The position numbers and the translations under genes were made by a program. The notes beneath the pieces were generated by a model. That model was not told the origin of the DNA and ran no database searches. It was given only the letters and a program-made list of their open reading frames with translations. From Anaspis maculata (taxonomy: Eukaryota > Arthropoda > Insecta > Coleoptera > Scraptiidae), in NCBI GenBank assembly GCA_949128115.1, contig OX421967.1:10034070-10098069 (forward strand): DNA of 64,000 bases, given 5' to 3'. The number at the start of each line of letters is the position of its first letter. Position 1 is the stretch's first letter. Shown here piece by piece: positions 1-11,228 of the stretch.

Positions 1-4
1 GCCT

Positions 5-1252
5 TGTTGAATCTACTAACCTTTCCTTATTTGGGGGGGAAATTATGTAAAACGACGAAGAGAGGGCCACAGGTTGGCTCGAGTCGATTTTCTTGTAATT
101 ACTGTTATTTCTTGTATGTGATTACTGTTTACTAACCATTGTTCTGTTTTGTATGTGAGTATGTATCTGTGGGGTTTGTAATGGGTAACTTCTGGGGAAT
201 TTCGGGCAAATGCGTTATAGATACTTCTTCCTTCCAATTGCTTACAAAGGGTATAACCAACTTTCAATTTCTCTACTTATTTATCTCTCACCTGTTTCTT
301 GTTTATGTATCCACCTATTTATCTCGCATTGTTCTCTTGTTTATTAATCTACCTGTTTATCTCTTATTTGTTTCTTGTTTATTTACCTACACCTTTACTT
401 ATCGTTTGTTTCTTGTTTGTTTATCTACACCATTACTTATCGTTTGTTTCTTGCTGATTTATCCACTTGTTTACTTACTTCTTGCTAATTCATGTACTTG
501 TTCACCGATCATTTCTCAATTGTTTATTTATCTATCAATCTGACTTCTTTTGTTTGTAAAATGTAAAATTAATTGCTGAGCGTAAAGTTTCCTTTTGTTG
601 TTACGTAAATAACTTGTAAACGAAACAAACATTCAAAGAGGTTCAAGCACCGATTCACGCTGGCTTGATCAATGCAGAACTGGAGTGACTTCTCTGTCAT
701 TTCATCATGACTCATTCACACTTGACTTTTGTTCAGATCATTTGGGAAGGGATTTTTCAGCAATCAACCAGGCTATACGCAGGGGTTTCTTTGACGTGTT
801 CTTCCCAGGTGTGCCTGTCAGCGAATACGTCACTTTTCCTTTGCGATTGAATTGACAGTTTGCCATGTTTCATGATTTCTTGTTTTGTTTTGTTGATCTG
901 ATTTTGTGTTCATTTCATTGTTGTAAATTCTTGCATTGTCTAAATAATTTGTAATGATTTTTCTTGTTATGTGTTTTGTTGTGTCATTTTCATTACTGTC
1001 AATTTCTTGCTGTTAGGTGTTTTAAGAAAAGAAACAAATTCATTCAAAAACTTTGCAATTGGTTTTCAATAAAACATTCATTTTGCTTGCATTTCCTTCG
1101 CGTTTCATTCAAGAATCAAACCTCATCCCCAACGAAACATTCTCATCTCGAGTAAGAACTCAACACAACGTAGGTAAAATGTAAACGACGTAGGGAAGGG
1201 AAGAAACAACGACGATCGCTGCCAACATCGAAAACTACGTTACACTACAGAA
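5..1252 (+). mobile_element. possible BEL/Pao-type LTR relic with primer-binding-like site
   Basis: Weakly supported. A stretch reading TGGTGCCGTGACCAGGAT at 1253-1270 resembles the primer-binding region of BEL/Pao-type LTR elements. Just upstream are an AATAAA (about 1068-1073) and the bases CTACA that could close an LTR. A TGTTG at position 5 could open it. No second LTR, gag or pol was found, so at most this is a solo or truncated LTR. It includes the T-rich repeat listed separately. The rest of 560-1250 shows no coding sequence I can support. Confidence 0.3.
262..545. repeat. degenerate T-rich tandem repeat
   Basis: An imperfect repeat of units resembling TTGTTTATCTACCTGTTTAT and CTTATCGTTTGTTTCTTG, with spacing of roughly 40 bp. 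Two adjacent units at about 395-465 are almost identical. An open frame of 134 residues crosses it, but its composition (Leu, Phe, Ser, Tyr, Val) follows the repeat, so I do not call a gene. Confidence 0.6.
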
Positions 1253-1270
1253 TGGTGCCGTGACCAGGAT

Positions 1271-1989
1271 ACACTACAGCAATAACATCGAAAAAGGGGG
1301 TTACATTACAACATGGACCAAATGCGCTTAGAAAAATCCCGAGTCTATAAAAACCCGACAGACCGTGAAATTTCCCTTCTTTCTTTCGCCGCAACTATCG
1401 ACTCCACATGGCAGAGTGAACATCATCTTGGGTCTGTACCCCACGCCTTTTGGGGTTCAGTTAGATCGTGCGTCTTTGATAGTCGAAAGTTACATTCGTC
1501 TTTGCTCCGAGTAGAGGTTCTTCCCAAGGGGGCCTTTTTTGGCCCAATCTACTGCCCGAATGAAGTTACTGCCCCACGCATGGGCTAGCGGGACTGTGAG
1601 CTGGCTCAACTAGCAGGATAGCCCTAAGGATAGCAGTATTCTCAATGAAAAGTCCATTGTCTCATTTTTGACAAGCTAAAGAGGTATGTAGACTTTGGCA
1701 ATTGTCTATTACTCACCAGCTCGCGTAATAAGTCGTATGAAAACGAGTACGAGTTTTCGTGAACAAAATCTTAAAAGAAATCCCATAAGTACAATAAGTA
1801 GGTCTTATTTCATTTTAATGCGCGATACTCGAATTATTGAATAATAACTTGCTTATACCTATCTATCTGGTTTGTAGAAAGTTGAAAAAGTGCGCCTTCA
1901 AACTTGACTTTTGTTTTTCTTTATTCCCTACATAATAGCAACTTGCGTTGGAACATGTGCATTATTGTTTAATATGACTTCAATTCAGC
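1271..1989. other. intergenic stretch, nothing recognised
   Basis: About 720 bp without a supported gene. A 91-codon open frame at 1313-1588 has no recognisable domain and no splice or repeat context; I leave it uncalled. Confidence 0.5.
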
Positions 1990-2242
1990 TTGGTACCTAC
2001 GATGTTTGCGATGGAACTAAGTGATTTCTCCACTGGCAGCGTACCGATGTTGCAACTTGTGCATCGTCAAATCTGGATTTCGTTCACTCCGGTACAATCA
2101 ATGGTACCTAACATTGAAACCATTTTGCAATGGAGCCAGTTGATTTCTTCATTCGCAGCATGTTGCAACGTGTGTCCTTCCAAATTTGACTTTTGTTTGG
2201 CTCGGTACGAACGATAGTATTGTTTTAGAACCAGTTGATTTC
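1990..2242 (-). pseudogene. decayed zinc-finger units beyond the ZNF-A stop codon
   Basis: On the minus strand, sequence directly after the TGA of ZNF-A still reads as finger-linker units (E-I-N-W-F, then a damaged Cys-Cys region, then a recognisable helix and LQHAANEEINW). It carries stops and frameshifts. At least two further finger units can be traced down to about 1990. The stop falls in the linker, where other copies have Gly or Glu, so the TGA could be a single substitution of GGA or GAA. The ancestral ZNF-A array was therefore probably longer by two or three fingers. Confidence 0.7.
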
Positions 2243-3811
2243 TCAATTATCAGCATGCTGCAACATGTGTTTGATCAAATACGACTTTCTCTTGGCTCGA
2301 TACGAACAATTGTTGCACTGAAACCAGTCGATTTCTTCGTTCGAAGCATGTGTCAGAATGTGTCTTTTCAATTTAGACCGTTCTTTAGATCGGTACGAAC
2401 AATGCTTGCACTGGAACCAGTTGATTTCTTCATTGGCAGCATGTTGCAACCTGTGCCTTGTCAAATCCGGCTTTCGTTTAGTTCGGTACGAGCAATGCTC
2501 ACATTGGAACCAGTCGACATCTTCATCCACAACATGTCGCAACATGTGTCTGTCAAAATTCGATTTTTTGATAGCTCGATACGTACAATGTATGCACTGG
2601 AACCAGTTGATTTCTTCATCCGCAGCATGTCGCAACATGTGTTTATTCAAATACGACTTATCCTTAGCCCGATACGAACAACTGTTACACTGTAACCAGT
2701 TGATATCTTCATTTGCAGCATGTTGCAACATGTGTCCTTTCAAATTAGATTTTCGTTTGGCTCGGTACGAACAATGATTGCACTGGAACCAGTTGATATC
2801 TCCATTGTCAGCGTGCTGCAACGAGTGCTCTCTTAAATACGACTTTCGTTTGGCTCGATACGAACAATGGCTGCATTGAAACCAGTTGATTTCCTCATTC
2901 GTAGCGTGTCGCTGCATGTGTTCTTTTAAATACGTCTTCCGTTCAGCTCGGTACGAGCAATGTTTGCACTGGAACCAGTTGATTTCTTCATTAGCAGCAT
3001 GTCGCAACATGTGCCTGTTCAAGTTCGACCTTCGTTTAGCTCGGTACGAACAATAGTTGCACTGAAACCAGGTAATTTCTTCATCCGCAGCATGTCGTAA
3101 CTTGTGCCTTGTCAAATCTGAGTTTCGTTTAGTTCGATACGAACAATGGATGCACTGGAACCAGTTAATATCATAATTCGCGGCATGTAGCAGCATGTGT
3201 CTTTCCAATGAAAACTTTCGCTTAGCGCGGTACGAACAATGGCTGCATTCAAACCCGTCGAGTTTCTCACTTGAATCATGCTTTGATTCATTCAATTCCG
3301 ATACTTCAACAGCTCTGCCGGACCTTGCGAAAGATCCATTTGATTCCAAGTCTTCGACCTCTTCTGTTTTTCTTTGTGACACGCCCTTCGGTTCCCTCCC
3401 ACACAAATCGTGATGTTTCAGGAGGCATAAACTCGAATCTGATTTGTATAATAAGCAGTAACCACACGGATATTTTCCAATTTTCTCACAAAACGTCCTA
3501 TCTTCATCGTTTTGGGTCTTCAGGTCATGTGCTTGTTTGTAATGCTGATGTATTTCTAACCGATAGTAGCTTTTGTAGTTGCAGCGGATGCAAGAGAACG
3601 GTTCCGGTTCGAGACTGGCGTGGAACAGTTCGGCAGCATAATTTCTGTGGTTCTGCTGGACGTGATGGTCGAGTTGAAAAAAGGACGCAGTACGATGCGA
3701 ACATTGCGAGCAGTGATACGTGTTGAAATTATCGGGCGGTTCTAACCTAAAAATTACGTGAAATTGGGACTTCATCGGATTAATGATAAGGCATTTAGTA
3801 GCAACTTACAT
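2243..3811 (-). CDS. ZNF-A, multi-C2H2 zinc-finger protein (REST-like fingers), 501 aa, 2 exons
   Basis: Probably a nuclear sequence-specific DNA-binding protein; the target is unknown. CDS is complement(2243..3746, 3810..3811). The start codon is split: AT at 3811-3810, then a 63-bp GT-AG intron (3809-3747), then G at 3746, giving M-L-E-P-P. A longer open frame starts at 3775 inside the intron, but the same splice junction recurs in four relatives, so I prefer the spliced start. Three N-terminal fingers come first (C2H2 at about 12-35, C2H2 at about 52-75, an atypical C2HC at about 94-117). An acidic spacer to about residue 165 follows, then 11 regular fingers C-x2-C-x12-H-x3-H with 31-residue period. 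The finger core is CSYRAKRKS-x-L-x-x-HMLxH and the linker is AANEEINWFQ rather than TGEKP. Helix positions 3 and 6 vary most. The protein ends in a linker, and decayed fingers follow the stop. Finger type matches what databases often label REST-like; orthology to REST is not implied. Confidence 0.85.
3747..3809 (-). other. intron splitting the ZNF-A start codon
   Basis: GTAAGT donor at 3809-3804 and TTTTTAG acceptor ending at 3747. Unspliced RNA reads ATG-TAA at the exon boundary. An in-frame ATG at 3775-3773 inside the intron could still give a product with a different N-terminus if the intron were retained. Confidence 0.8.
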
Positions 3812-3919
3812 TTGAGGATGAATACCTACAACAAATCCAGACTAATGATTTCAGAGTTCAGTTGCAGAAGGAACGGTGCACATCGTTCGCGTCACCTGTA
3901 GGTGTGACGTAATGTAAAT

Positions 3920-3932
3920 AGGGGGCGCTTCC
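3920..3932 (+). promoter_or_regulatory. CTCF-like motif upstream of ZNF-A
   Basis: AGGGGGCGCTTCC, about 110 bp upstream of the ZNF-A start codon. A matching block including GACGT and TA-rich bases lies upstream of ZNF-B (8926-8953), so the block is conserved between paralogues. The core resembles the established CTCF consensus (AGGKGGCGC). Binding is inferred. Confidence 0.4.
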
Positions 3933-4429
3933 ATCAGTTTTATGATGTACCATTCAAAAATCCGACATTCTTGTATAGTTGACGGCACACTAGAGGGACC
4001 TGTGGGCGGGGCTGAACAGAAAAACCAAAATCGTTTCGGGCGAGTCTGTGTGTTGAATTGAAATAAGGGAAGCAACACCGTCAGCTAGAGTGCTGGACCA
4101 TTACCAGGTTACAGACGAACCTAGAATCCCACTGCAAATCTCGATGCGCCACTGGATAAACTCTGTTTGCGCATTTAGGCTACGCCCACAAGTCCCTCTG
4201 GTATTCCGATAGTACCTACTATCTTCCTGCTGGTGATTTTGAAAATAGCGTAAATTTCATAGGACGAGAGATCCTCACTTGACTTTGAAATCTGTATTCA
4301 ATTTTGCTAACAGGAGAATCTCAAATTTGAATTCATTTGTTTTGTACGTAAATTATTGTAATAAAAGTTTTACAGTGGCTGGTATAAAAACCCGACAACG
4401 TTTCTTTGTTACGGAGTTATCGCCGTTGG

Positions 4430-6290
4430 TAAGTAAACTGCTCGTCAAAAGTTAAGCATAGACCAAAATTTGCACCAATTTCAAGTAAGGATTTCTTCGG
4501 GGAAGGATATCTGATTTGAAAAAATGTATGGTGCTTGGTAGAGCTTTTCTTCAGGTACAAGACGCTATGTCGATTCACGTCACCATTGACTTTGTCCATG
4601 ATATACAGGATGGCAAAGAAGGAGTGTCAAAAGTGTTATTTTTGAAGTCGTGGAACTTGTTTAGAAAAAATTCCGGATTTTTTTTCTCTTGAGTTTCAGA
4701 AAGCGGATATCAATATCTCGAAACGGTTTTTGACTTTTGATCGTATTTTGTTTTTTCAAAGAGTTCTTGATTTTTTTGTGAAATTTAGATTTTTTGATGC
4801 AGAATTTGCTAGAGCAGTTGCTTTTTCTTGAAAATTCACAGAAACATACATAGTTGCTGGATGAACTATATCATGAGAAAATTGACCTTATGGACCTCCA
4901 GGAGAGGTCATCATCTGGACCTCTTCAGGGGAGATGCCCCATGAAGCATGCTGCGACATCACTTTGACACTTATTGAACCCAGCATGGATAAAAATGCAA
5001 GACTTGTAACCATACGTTGCATCAAAATTACCATGGTTACCAAGTAGTCCCATCATGGGTGATTTTGTTACTGCCCAAGTCACTGGAAATTTTCAGAAGT
5101 GATATCTCCTAGACGAGTAGAGATAGAGCCATAATTTTGTTTTTGATTTCAATCGGACACATTATTGGTCATTCAAGCACGATGTGCAAATTTTTCACGT
5201 TTATAATTTTTCAGTGGTGGGGGGAAATTTTGACGTTTGTCATGTCAGAATTTTTTTTGTACTTGTTATGATTGCAATGTCAACATGAATGTAATCTACC
5301 ACTTCCACATCAGTAGTGAAAACAAAAGACCAACGAAGGTTTTCTCAGGAAACCTGGACTTTGAGGAAGAAAAACACCGAACGCAAACTTGAAATTCATC
5401 AGCTGAAACTGACAGTATACATTCATTTTGACATTTTAATGATGACAAGTACAAAAAAAAAAAATCTGACATGACAAACGTCAAAATTACCCCCCCCACT
5501 GAAAAAGTATGAACGTGAAAAATTTGCACATCATGCTCAAATGATCAACAATGTGTCCGATTGAAATTAAAAAAGAATTATGGCTCTATCTCTACTCGTC
5601 TAGGAGATATCACTTTTGAAAATTTCCAGTGACTTGGGCAGTAACAAAATCACCCATGATGGGACTAATTGGTAACCATGGTGATTTTGATGCAACGTAT
5701 GGTTACAAGTCTTGCATTTTTATCCATGCTGGGTTCAATAAGTGTCAAAGTGATGTCGCAGCGTGCGTCATTGGGCATCTCCCCTGAAGAGGTCCAGAGG
5801 ATGACCTCTTCTGGAAGTCCATGAGGTCAATCTTCTCATGGTATAATTCATCCAGCAACTGTATACATTTCTGTGAATTTTCAAGAAAAAGTAACTGCTC
5901 TAGCAAGTTCTGCATCAAAAAATCTAAATTTCACAAAAAAATCAAGAACTCTTTGAGGAAACAAAATACGATCAAAAGTCAAAAGCCGATTCGAGATATT
6001 GATATCCGCTTTCTAAAACTCAGGAGAAGAAAAATCCGGAATTTTTTCTAAAAAAGTTCCACGACTTCAAAAATTAACACTTTTGACACTCCTTCTTTGG
6101 CATCCTGTATATCATGGATAAAGTCAATGGTGCCGTAAGTCGACATAGCGTCTTGCAGCTGAAGAAAAGTTCTACCAGCCACCATAAACTTTTTTCAAAT
6201 CGGATATTTTTGCCCAATATATCCATGCTTGAAATGGGAGCAAATTTTGCTCTATGCTTAACTTTTGACGAGCAGTTCAACTACTCACCT
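4430..6290. mobile_element. 1.86-kb palindromic (foldback) element
   Basis: The two halves are inverted copies: about 4430-5280 pairs with 5440-6290 around a loop near 5290-5430. Checkable matches are AACTGCTCGTC near 4437 against GACGAGCAGTT near 6270, and ATCCATGCTGGGTTCAATAA in the right arm against its complement near 4970. Identity looks roughly 85-95 percent. The arms contain no convincing protein; a 60-residue frame at 4417-4599 and a 67-residue frame at 6114-6317 are mirror images. A transcript would fold into a very long hairpin. No target duplication identified. Confidence 0.85.
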
Positions 6291-7066
6291 GCTTTCGTAC
6301 GAGCCATCAACATTTAATCAATTCTGCTTTGGGTTGAAGTCGACCCTGTCTTTCGGATGAAAAATATTTTGCTCATTGTGGTAGTAACAACGCATTGAAT
6401 CTCTGTAGCTGTGAAAGTTTGAGAGATGTACTATCTGCCATACTTTAGAGGCTTTAGATTTCACCAAGAAAGCTTCAAATATACTAAAACGGCTTCAACA
6501 CGCCCCAAAAGGCTTTTCCTGAAGCTTCAAAATTTGTAATTTTCCATTTTTGTTGGATTACGGCCTATTAGAAGAGAGCTTCAAATTTTCAGTTCGATTT
6601 AGTGACGCTCAAGATTTCTGAAGCTGCAGCAGTAGCCAACCGACACCTCCAAACATTGCTTTATCTCCAGTGTTGTAATAGTCATTGTTTGGTACTAGAA
6701 TTATTTTTGGAAATTAGTTCTACAATTACTGTGGCGCCCTCGACCATCTAAAGAGCCCCGGCCTTCTCCACTGATCTGCTGGCGGGTCACCGTGTTCTTG
6801 AAAATGACAAACCGACAGGTGAGTCGCACCGATGAAAACACACGAGGCTTTTTGCCATGCAACAGAATAAAACGATTAATTACTAAGTATTCAATATTGA
6901 CGTCGTAAATAACCAAAAAAGGTATGTAAGTACCTATATTTGATGATTCTTCAAGTGTAGGTAAATACCTACCTACTTGAGTATACATGGCATCTCTGAA
7001 TAAAAAAAAACGAGAAAAAAAAATAGGTACCTAATATCTATCAGCTAGAAACGACTGATGAAGTAT
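6291..7066. other. intergenic sequence downstream of ZNF-B
   Basis: About 780 bp. It contains GTAGGTACCTACC-type runs near 6955-6975 and 7025-7035, a poly-A stretch near 7000, and no supported gene. Confidence 0.5.
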
Positions 7067-8854
7067 TTAGCTCGTAGAACGTATCTTCGAATGTATCATC
7101 TGGTGCACTTTCAAATCTGACTTTTGCTTAGCTCGATAGGAACAATGATCGCACGGGAACCAGTTGATTTCTTCATTCGCAGCATGTCGCAACATGTCAT
7201 GTCTCTTCAATTTCGACTTCTCCATAGACTGGTACGAACAATGGTTGCATTGGAACCAAACAATTTCTTTATTCGTATCATGTTGCAACTTGTGTTTTTC
7301 CAAATGCGACTTGATTTTCGATCGGTACGAACAAGTACTGCACTGGAACCACTCGATTTTTTCATTTGCGGCATGTCGCAACATGTGTTTTCTCAAAAGC
7401 GACTTTTCTTTGCCTCGGTACGAACAAAGGCTGCACTGAAACCAGTTGATTTCTTCATTCGCAGCATGTCGCAACATGTGTCTTTTCAATTGAGACCTCT
7501 GTTTGGATCGGTACGGGCAATGTTCGCACTTCAACCAGTTCATTTCTTCATTCGCATGTTTCAACATGCTGTGCGTTTTCAAAGTTGATTTTTGTTTAGC
7601 TCGGTACGAACAAAGGCTGCACTGGAACCAGTTGATTTCTTCATCCGTAGCATGTTTATTGATCATGTGTCCTCTCAAATTCGACTGTTGTTTAGCTCGG
7701 TACGAACAATGTTTGCACTGGAGCCAGTTGATTTCTTCATTCGCAGCATGTTGCACCATGTGAATTTTCAATTTGGACTTTTCTTTAGATCGGTAGGAAC
7801 ACTTGTTGCACTGGAACCAGTTGATTTCTTCATCCGCAACATGTTGCAACATGTGTCTTTTCAATGGAAACTTTTGTTTAGTTCGGTACGAACAAAGTTC
7901 GCACTTGAACCAGTTGATTTCTTCATTCGCAGCATGCAGCAGCCTAATATGTCTATCCAATGGAAACTTACGGTTAGTTCGGTACGAACAATGTTTGCAC
8001 TGAAACCAGTTGATATCTTCATTCGCAGCATGCCGCAACATGTGTCTTTCCAATTGAGATTTTCGTCGCTTAGCTCGGTACGGACACAGGCTGCATTGGA
8101 ACCAATTAATTTCTTCTTCTGTGGTATGTTTATTAATCACGTGAACTTTTAAAGATCCCTTTTGTTTAGATCGGTACGAACATTGGTTACATTGAAACCA
8201 ATCAATTTCTTTGTCTGTAGCATGCTTACTTATCATGTGATTTCTCAAACTCGCCTTATTTTTGGCACGGTGCAAGCAATGATTGCAGTCAAATCTGTCA
8301 ATTTTTCCAACTGAGCCATGCTTTGATTTGTTCAATCCCATAACTTCAACATCGCTGCTTGTATTTGCGACAGACCAATTTCTTTCCAAGTCTTCGGTCT
8401 CTTCTGTTACTTGTGGCACCTCCGTCGGTTTTTTCTCACACAAACCGTAATGTTTTGAAAAGCATAAACTCGAATTCGATTTAAATATACAGTAACCACA
8501 CTGATACCTTTCAATTTCTTCACAAAACGTCCCAATTTCATTGTTTTCGGTTTTCAGATTATGGGCTTCTTTGTAATGTTGATATACTTCTAATCGATAG
8601 TGGCTTTCGTAGTAGTAGCAGCAGATGCAAGAGAACTGTTCCGGTTCTACAATGGCATGGGACAGTTTGGCTGCGTAAACGTTTCTGTGGTTCCTTTGGA
8701 CGTGGTGGTTGAGCTGGAAGACGAATGCAGTCCGATGCGAACACTGCGAACAGTTGTACGTGTTGGAATTTTCTGGTGGTTCTAACCTGCAAATAGCATG
8801 GAAATGGGACTTGATCGAATTATTATTATTAGGGCATTCACTGGCAACTTACAT
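7067..8854 (-). CDS. ZNF-B, multi-C2H2 zinc-finger protein, 573 aa, 2 exons
   Basis: Paralogue of ZNF-A and head-to-head with ZNF-C. CDS is complement(7067..8786, 8853..8854). The start codon is split by a 66-bp intron (8852-8787; donor GTAAGT, acceptor TTTGCAG), giving M-L-E-P-P-E. The frame is open from this junction to the stop, so there are 115 residues before the first obvious internal start near 8443. Three N-terminal fingers come first (YNCSQC.., FSCICC.., and YQCGYC.. of C2HC type), then a Glu/Ser/Asn-rich spacer with NKSKHGS. An array of 13 fingers follows with linkers such as AANEEINWFQ. Several fingers carry one extra residue between the two histidines (H-x4-H, for example RNHMISKH), and one has an extra residue in the helix region (CPYRAKRRKSQLERH). 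It ends HSKIRSTS, so it has a non-finger tail unlike ZNF-A. Nuclear DNA binding is inferred from the fold. Confidence 0.88.
8787..8852 (-). other. intron splitting the ZNF-B start codon
   Basis: Exon 1 ends AAAGAT at 8853 and the donor is GTAAGT. The acceptor TTTGCAG ends at 8787, and exon 2 begins GTTAGAACC. Position and phase are identical to ZNF-A, ZNF-C and ZNF-E. Confidence 0.8.
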
Positions 8855-8940
8855 CTTTCTTAAGACGATAAATGCAACAAATCAAGAGTAACTGATTTCA
8901 GTGACAGTAGGATACTCTACCTGCGTGACGTTTTGCATAT

Positions 8941-8953
8941 AGAGGGCGCTTTC
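8941..8953 (+). promoter_or_regulatory. CTCF-like motif upstream of ZNF-B
   Basis: AGAGGGCGCTTTC about 87 bp upstream of the ZNF-B start, in the same relative place and orientation as the ZNF-A motif. Binding is inferred. Confidence 0.4.
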
Positions 8954-9128
8954 GTCGGAGCGTTGATTGATCCAACTCTTTAAACACCTAAGAAGGTCCT
9001 GAAGTCTTTTCTCCGTGACACTTTCTTTGCTCATTCAACATTAGGATCCGAAAGTGGGTCAAAAATTGCAGAATGGTACCTCTTGAGCTAAAAAAACTAT
9101 TAATAGAAAACAGTTGTAGCTACTTTTT

Positions 9129-9144
9129 GTGGCGCCATCTCTGG
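9129..9144 (-). promoter_or_regulatory. CTCF-like motif upstream of ZNF-C
   Basis: Plus-strand GTGGCGCCATCTCTGG; the minus strand reads CCAGAGATGGCGCCAC. It lies about 140 bp upstream of the split ZNF-C start and is antisense to the gene, as at ZNF-A, B and E. It is weaker than the others because the G-run is interrupted. Confidence 0.3.
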
Positions 9145-9282
9145 TCGGCCGATATCGAGATTCGAAAGGTGTATGCGTAGCTATCACGAAAGCGGTCCTT
9201 ATGTGCAATACGTTATACTTCTACAACTTCTGTTTCTCCTGCAACCGATTTGATCCACGATCCATCATCAGAAAATATTAAA

Positions 9283-10942
9283 ATGTAAGTTCCAAATTAA
9301 AATTTCGTTCAAATCCTATTTCCATGCTATTTTCAGGTTAGAACCGCCCGAAATTGACGCGTACCACTGTCTGCAATGTTCGCAACGAACTGCATCTGTG
9401 TTTCAGCTCAAACACCACATCCAGAGGAATCACCGAAACATTTATGCGGCCGAACTGTTCCAAGCCCCTGCTGAACCGGAACAGTTCTCTTGTCTCTGCT
9501 GCGACTACAAGAGCTACTATCGGTTCGAAATATACGAACATTACAAACAAGCACATACTCGAAGTACCGAAAACGATGGGAGCGCGTCGTTTCTTGAGGA
9601 ATTCAGGACATATCCGTGTGCCTCCTGCGAATTTGTATCCAATTCGAACTTATCCTTCTTGAAACATCACTATTTGTGCAAAAGAAAGCCAGCAAGAGTT
9701 CTACAGGAGTCGGTGGAAAGAGCCGAAGGCATGGAATGGAATGGATCTGTTTCAAGGACAGGCAGAGATGTCGAAGTCATAGAATCGAACATGCCAAGTG
9801 AAAGGATCGATAGGTTCAAATGCAATCATTGTTCGTATCGAACTAAGGAAAAAGTGAATTTGAAGAATCATATTATAAATAAACATACCACTAGTGACGA
9901 GATCAACTGGTACCAATGCAGCCATTGTTTGTATCGAGCTAAACAAAGAGCTTATTTGAGAATTCACGTCATAACTAAACACACTACGGGCAAAGACATT
10001 GGGTTCCAATGCAGTCATTGTTCGTACCGAGCCAAACGAAATGCACATTTGACAACGCACTACTTGTTGCGGCATGCTACGAATGAAGAAATCAGCTGGT
10101 TCCAGTGTAACTATTGTTCGTATCGAGCGAAACGGAATTCAGATTTGACCAAACACATGTTGCAACACACTGCCAGTGAAAACATCAACTGGTTCCAGTG
10201 CAGTCATTGTTCGTACCGAGTTAACCAGAAGTGGCGATTAAAAAGACACATGCTGCGACATGCTGCCAGTGAAGAAATCAACTGGTTCCAGTGCAAATAT
10301 TGTTCGTACCGAACCAAAGAAAATTACTATTTGACAATGCACATGTTGCGACATCTTTCAAGTGAAGAAATCACCTGGTTCCAATGCGAACATTGCTCGT
10401 ACCGTGTTACACAAAAATCGCAGTTGAACCGACACATGCTGCTGCATACCGCAAATGAAGAAATCAACTGGTTACAGTGCAAACATTGTTCGTACCGAGC
10501 TAAGCATACTTCATATTTGACAAAGCACATGTTGCAACACGCCGCGCATGAAGAAATCAATTGGCTACGATGCAACCATTGTTCGTACCGAATTGACAAA
10601 AAATGGAAATTAACACGACACATGTTGAAACATGCTGTAGATAATGAAATCAACTGGTCCAACTGCGAACAATGTTCGTACCGCACTAAACGCCATTCAT
10701 ATTTGAAAAGGCATATGTTGCAACATGCTACGAATGAAGAAAGCCGGCTCCAGTGTACCCATTGTTCGTATCGATCTAAACGGAATTCAGATTTGAAAAA
10801 CCACATGTTGCAACATGTTGCCAATGAAGCAGTCACCTGGGTCCAATGCAGCCATTGTTCGTACGGCATCGACAAAATGTGGAAATTGAAAAGACACATG
10901 TTGCGGCACACTGCGAGAGAAGAAATCGACGCCATATCGTAG
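9283..10942 (+). CDS. ZNF-C, multi-C2H2 zinc-finger protein truncated by a transposon, 535 aa as it stands
   Basis: CDS is join(9283..9284, 9337..10942). The start is split by a 52-bp intron (9285-9336), the shortest of the set, giving M-L-E-P-P-E-I-D. Fingers 1-3 form the family N-terminal module (YHCLQC.., FSCLCC.., and the C2HC finger YPCASC..). The array has 12 regular fingers. Fingers 5, 9 and 12 share an unusual CSYR(V/I)-x-x-K-W-x-L helix start, so an internal duplication of a Trp-bearing finger is likely; finger 12 has CSYG in place of CSYR. The frame is conserved through T-A-R-E-E-I, then five codons of transposon sequence (D-A-I-S, stop) end it. That stop belongs to the inserted element starting at 10928. 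The missing C-terminus, two more fingers, sits at 19108-19284 in the same strand and frame. As transcribed now the protein loses those two fingers. Confidence 0.85.
9285..9336 (+). other. intron splitting the ZNF-C start codon
   Basis: TTAAAAT|GTAAGTTCC at the donor and GCTATTTTCAG|GTTAGAACC at the acceptor. Before splicing the exon end reads ATG TAA; after splicing it reads ATG TTA GAA. Confidence 0.8.
10920..10927 (+). repeat. left target-site duplication AAGAAATC
   Basis: Eight bases identical to 19100-19107, flanking the foldback-like element. Because the duplicated bases belong to the repeated finger linker, part of the match is expected from the array itself. The in-frame join and inverted element ends are the stronger evidence. 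Confidence 0.65.
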
Positions 10943-11228
10943 AACCGAAAGTCGCAGAACCGAAAGTCGCAGAACCGAAAGGCGTAGGACCGAACGTCGT
11001 AGGACCGAAAATGACATATCCACCATTCAAACTGGGCCTGCGCTTTGCACTACTCAGAGCAGTTCCAAAACAGTTTGTAACTCGTCGGAGCATTGCCCCG
11101 TCACAGAATCGAACGTCGTAGAACCGAAAGTCTTGCAACCGAAAAGCGCAGCCCCGAACGTCGTAGGACCGAAATGCGCCATGTTGGAGGACGAGCATGG
11201 AGTGGTACTCAACAAGTCGACTGAGCGT
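10928..11228 (+). repeat. left minisatellite-bearing terminal module (order X then Y)
   Basis: Begins with about five 15-bp units close to CGTAGAACCGAAAGT. Module X follows (AAAATGACATATCC, then CATTCAAACTG and CTGCGCTTTGC, ending near GTTCCAAAACAGT). A second set of 15-bp units leads into module Y (AAATGCGCCATGTTGGAGG.., AGTGGTACTCAACA, GTCGACT). The unit length is a multiple of three, so open frames such as E-P-K-V-A repeats run through it; I take those as repeat artefacts. Confidence 0.7.

Larger units (their letters stand above)
8855..9282. promoter_or_regulatory. bidirectional promoter interval between ZNF-B and ZNF-C
   Basis: ZNF-B (minus) and ZNF-C (plus) diverge from this 428-bp interval. 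It holds AGAGGGCGCTTTC at 8941-8953 on the ZNF-B side and GTGGCGCCATCTCTGG at 9129-9144 on the ZNF-C side. Both are CTCF-core-like and both lie antisense to their gene. No TATA box is obvious at a defensible distance. Confidence 0.5.

Noticed and set aside
139..543. 134-codon membrane-like frame rich in Leu, Phe and Val
   Set aside because: Composition is dictated by the T-rich tandem repeat, with no other support.
3851..4078. 75-codon frame upstream of ZNF-A
   Set aside because: It overlaps the conserved promoter block and has no family match; it probably reflects the 5' UTR or promoter.
10846..11121. Frames encoding E-P-K-V-A repeats (also 18765-19124)
   Set aside because: Created by a 15-bp minisatellite whose length is a multiple of three. 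No conserved start or non-repetitive domain, apart from a short stretch (M-T-Y-P) shared because module X is shared.
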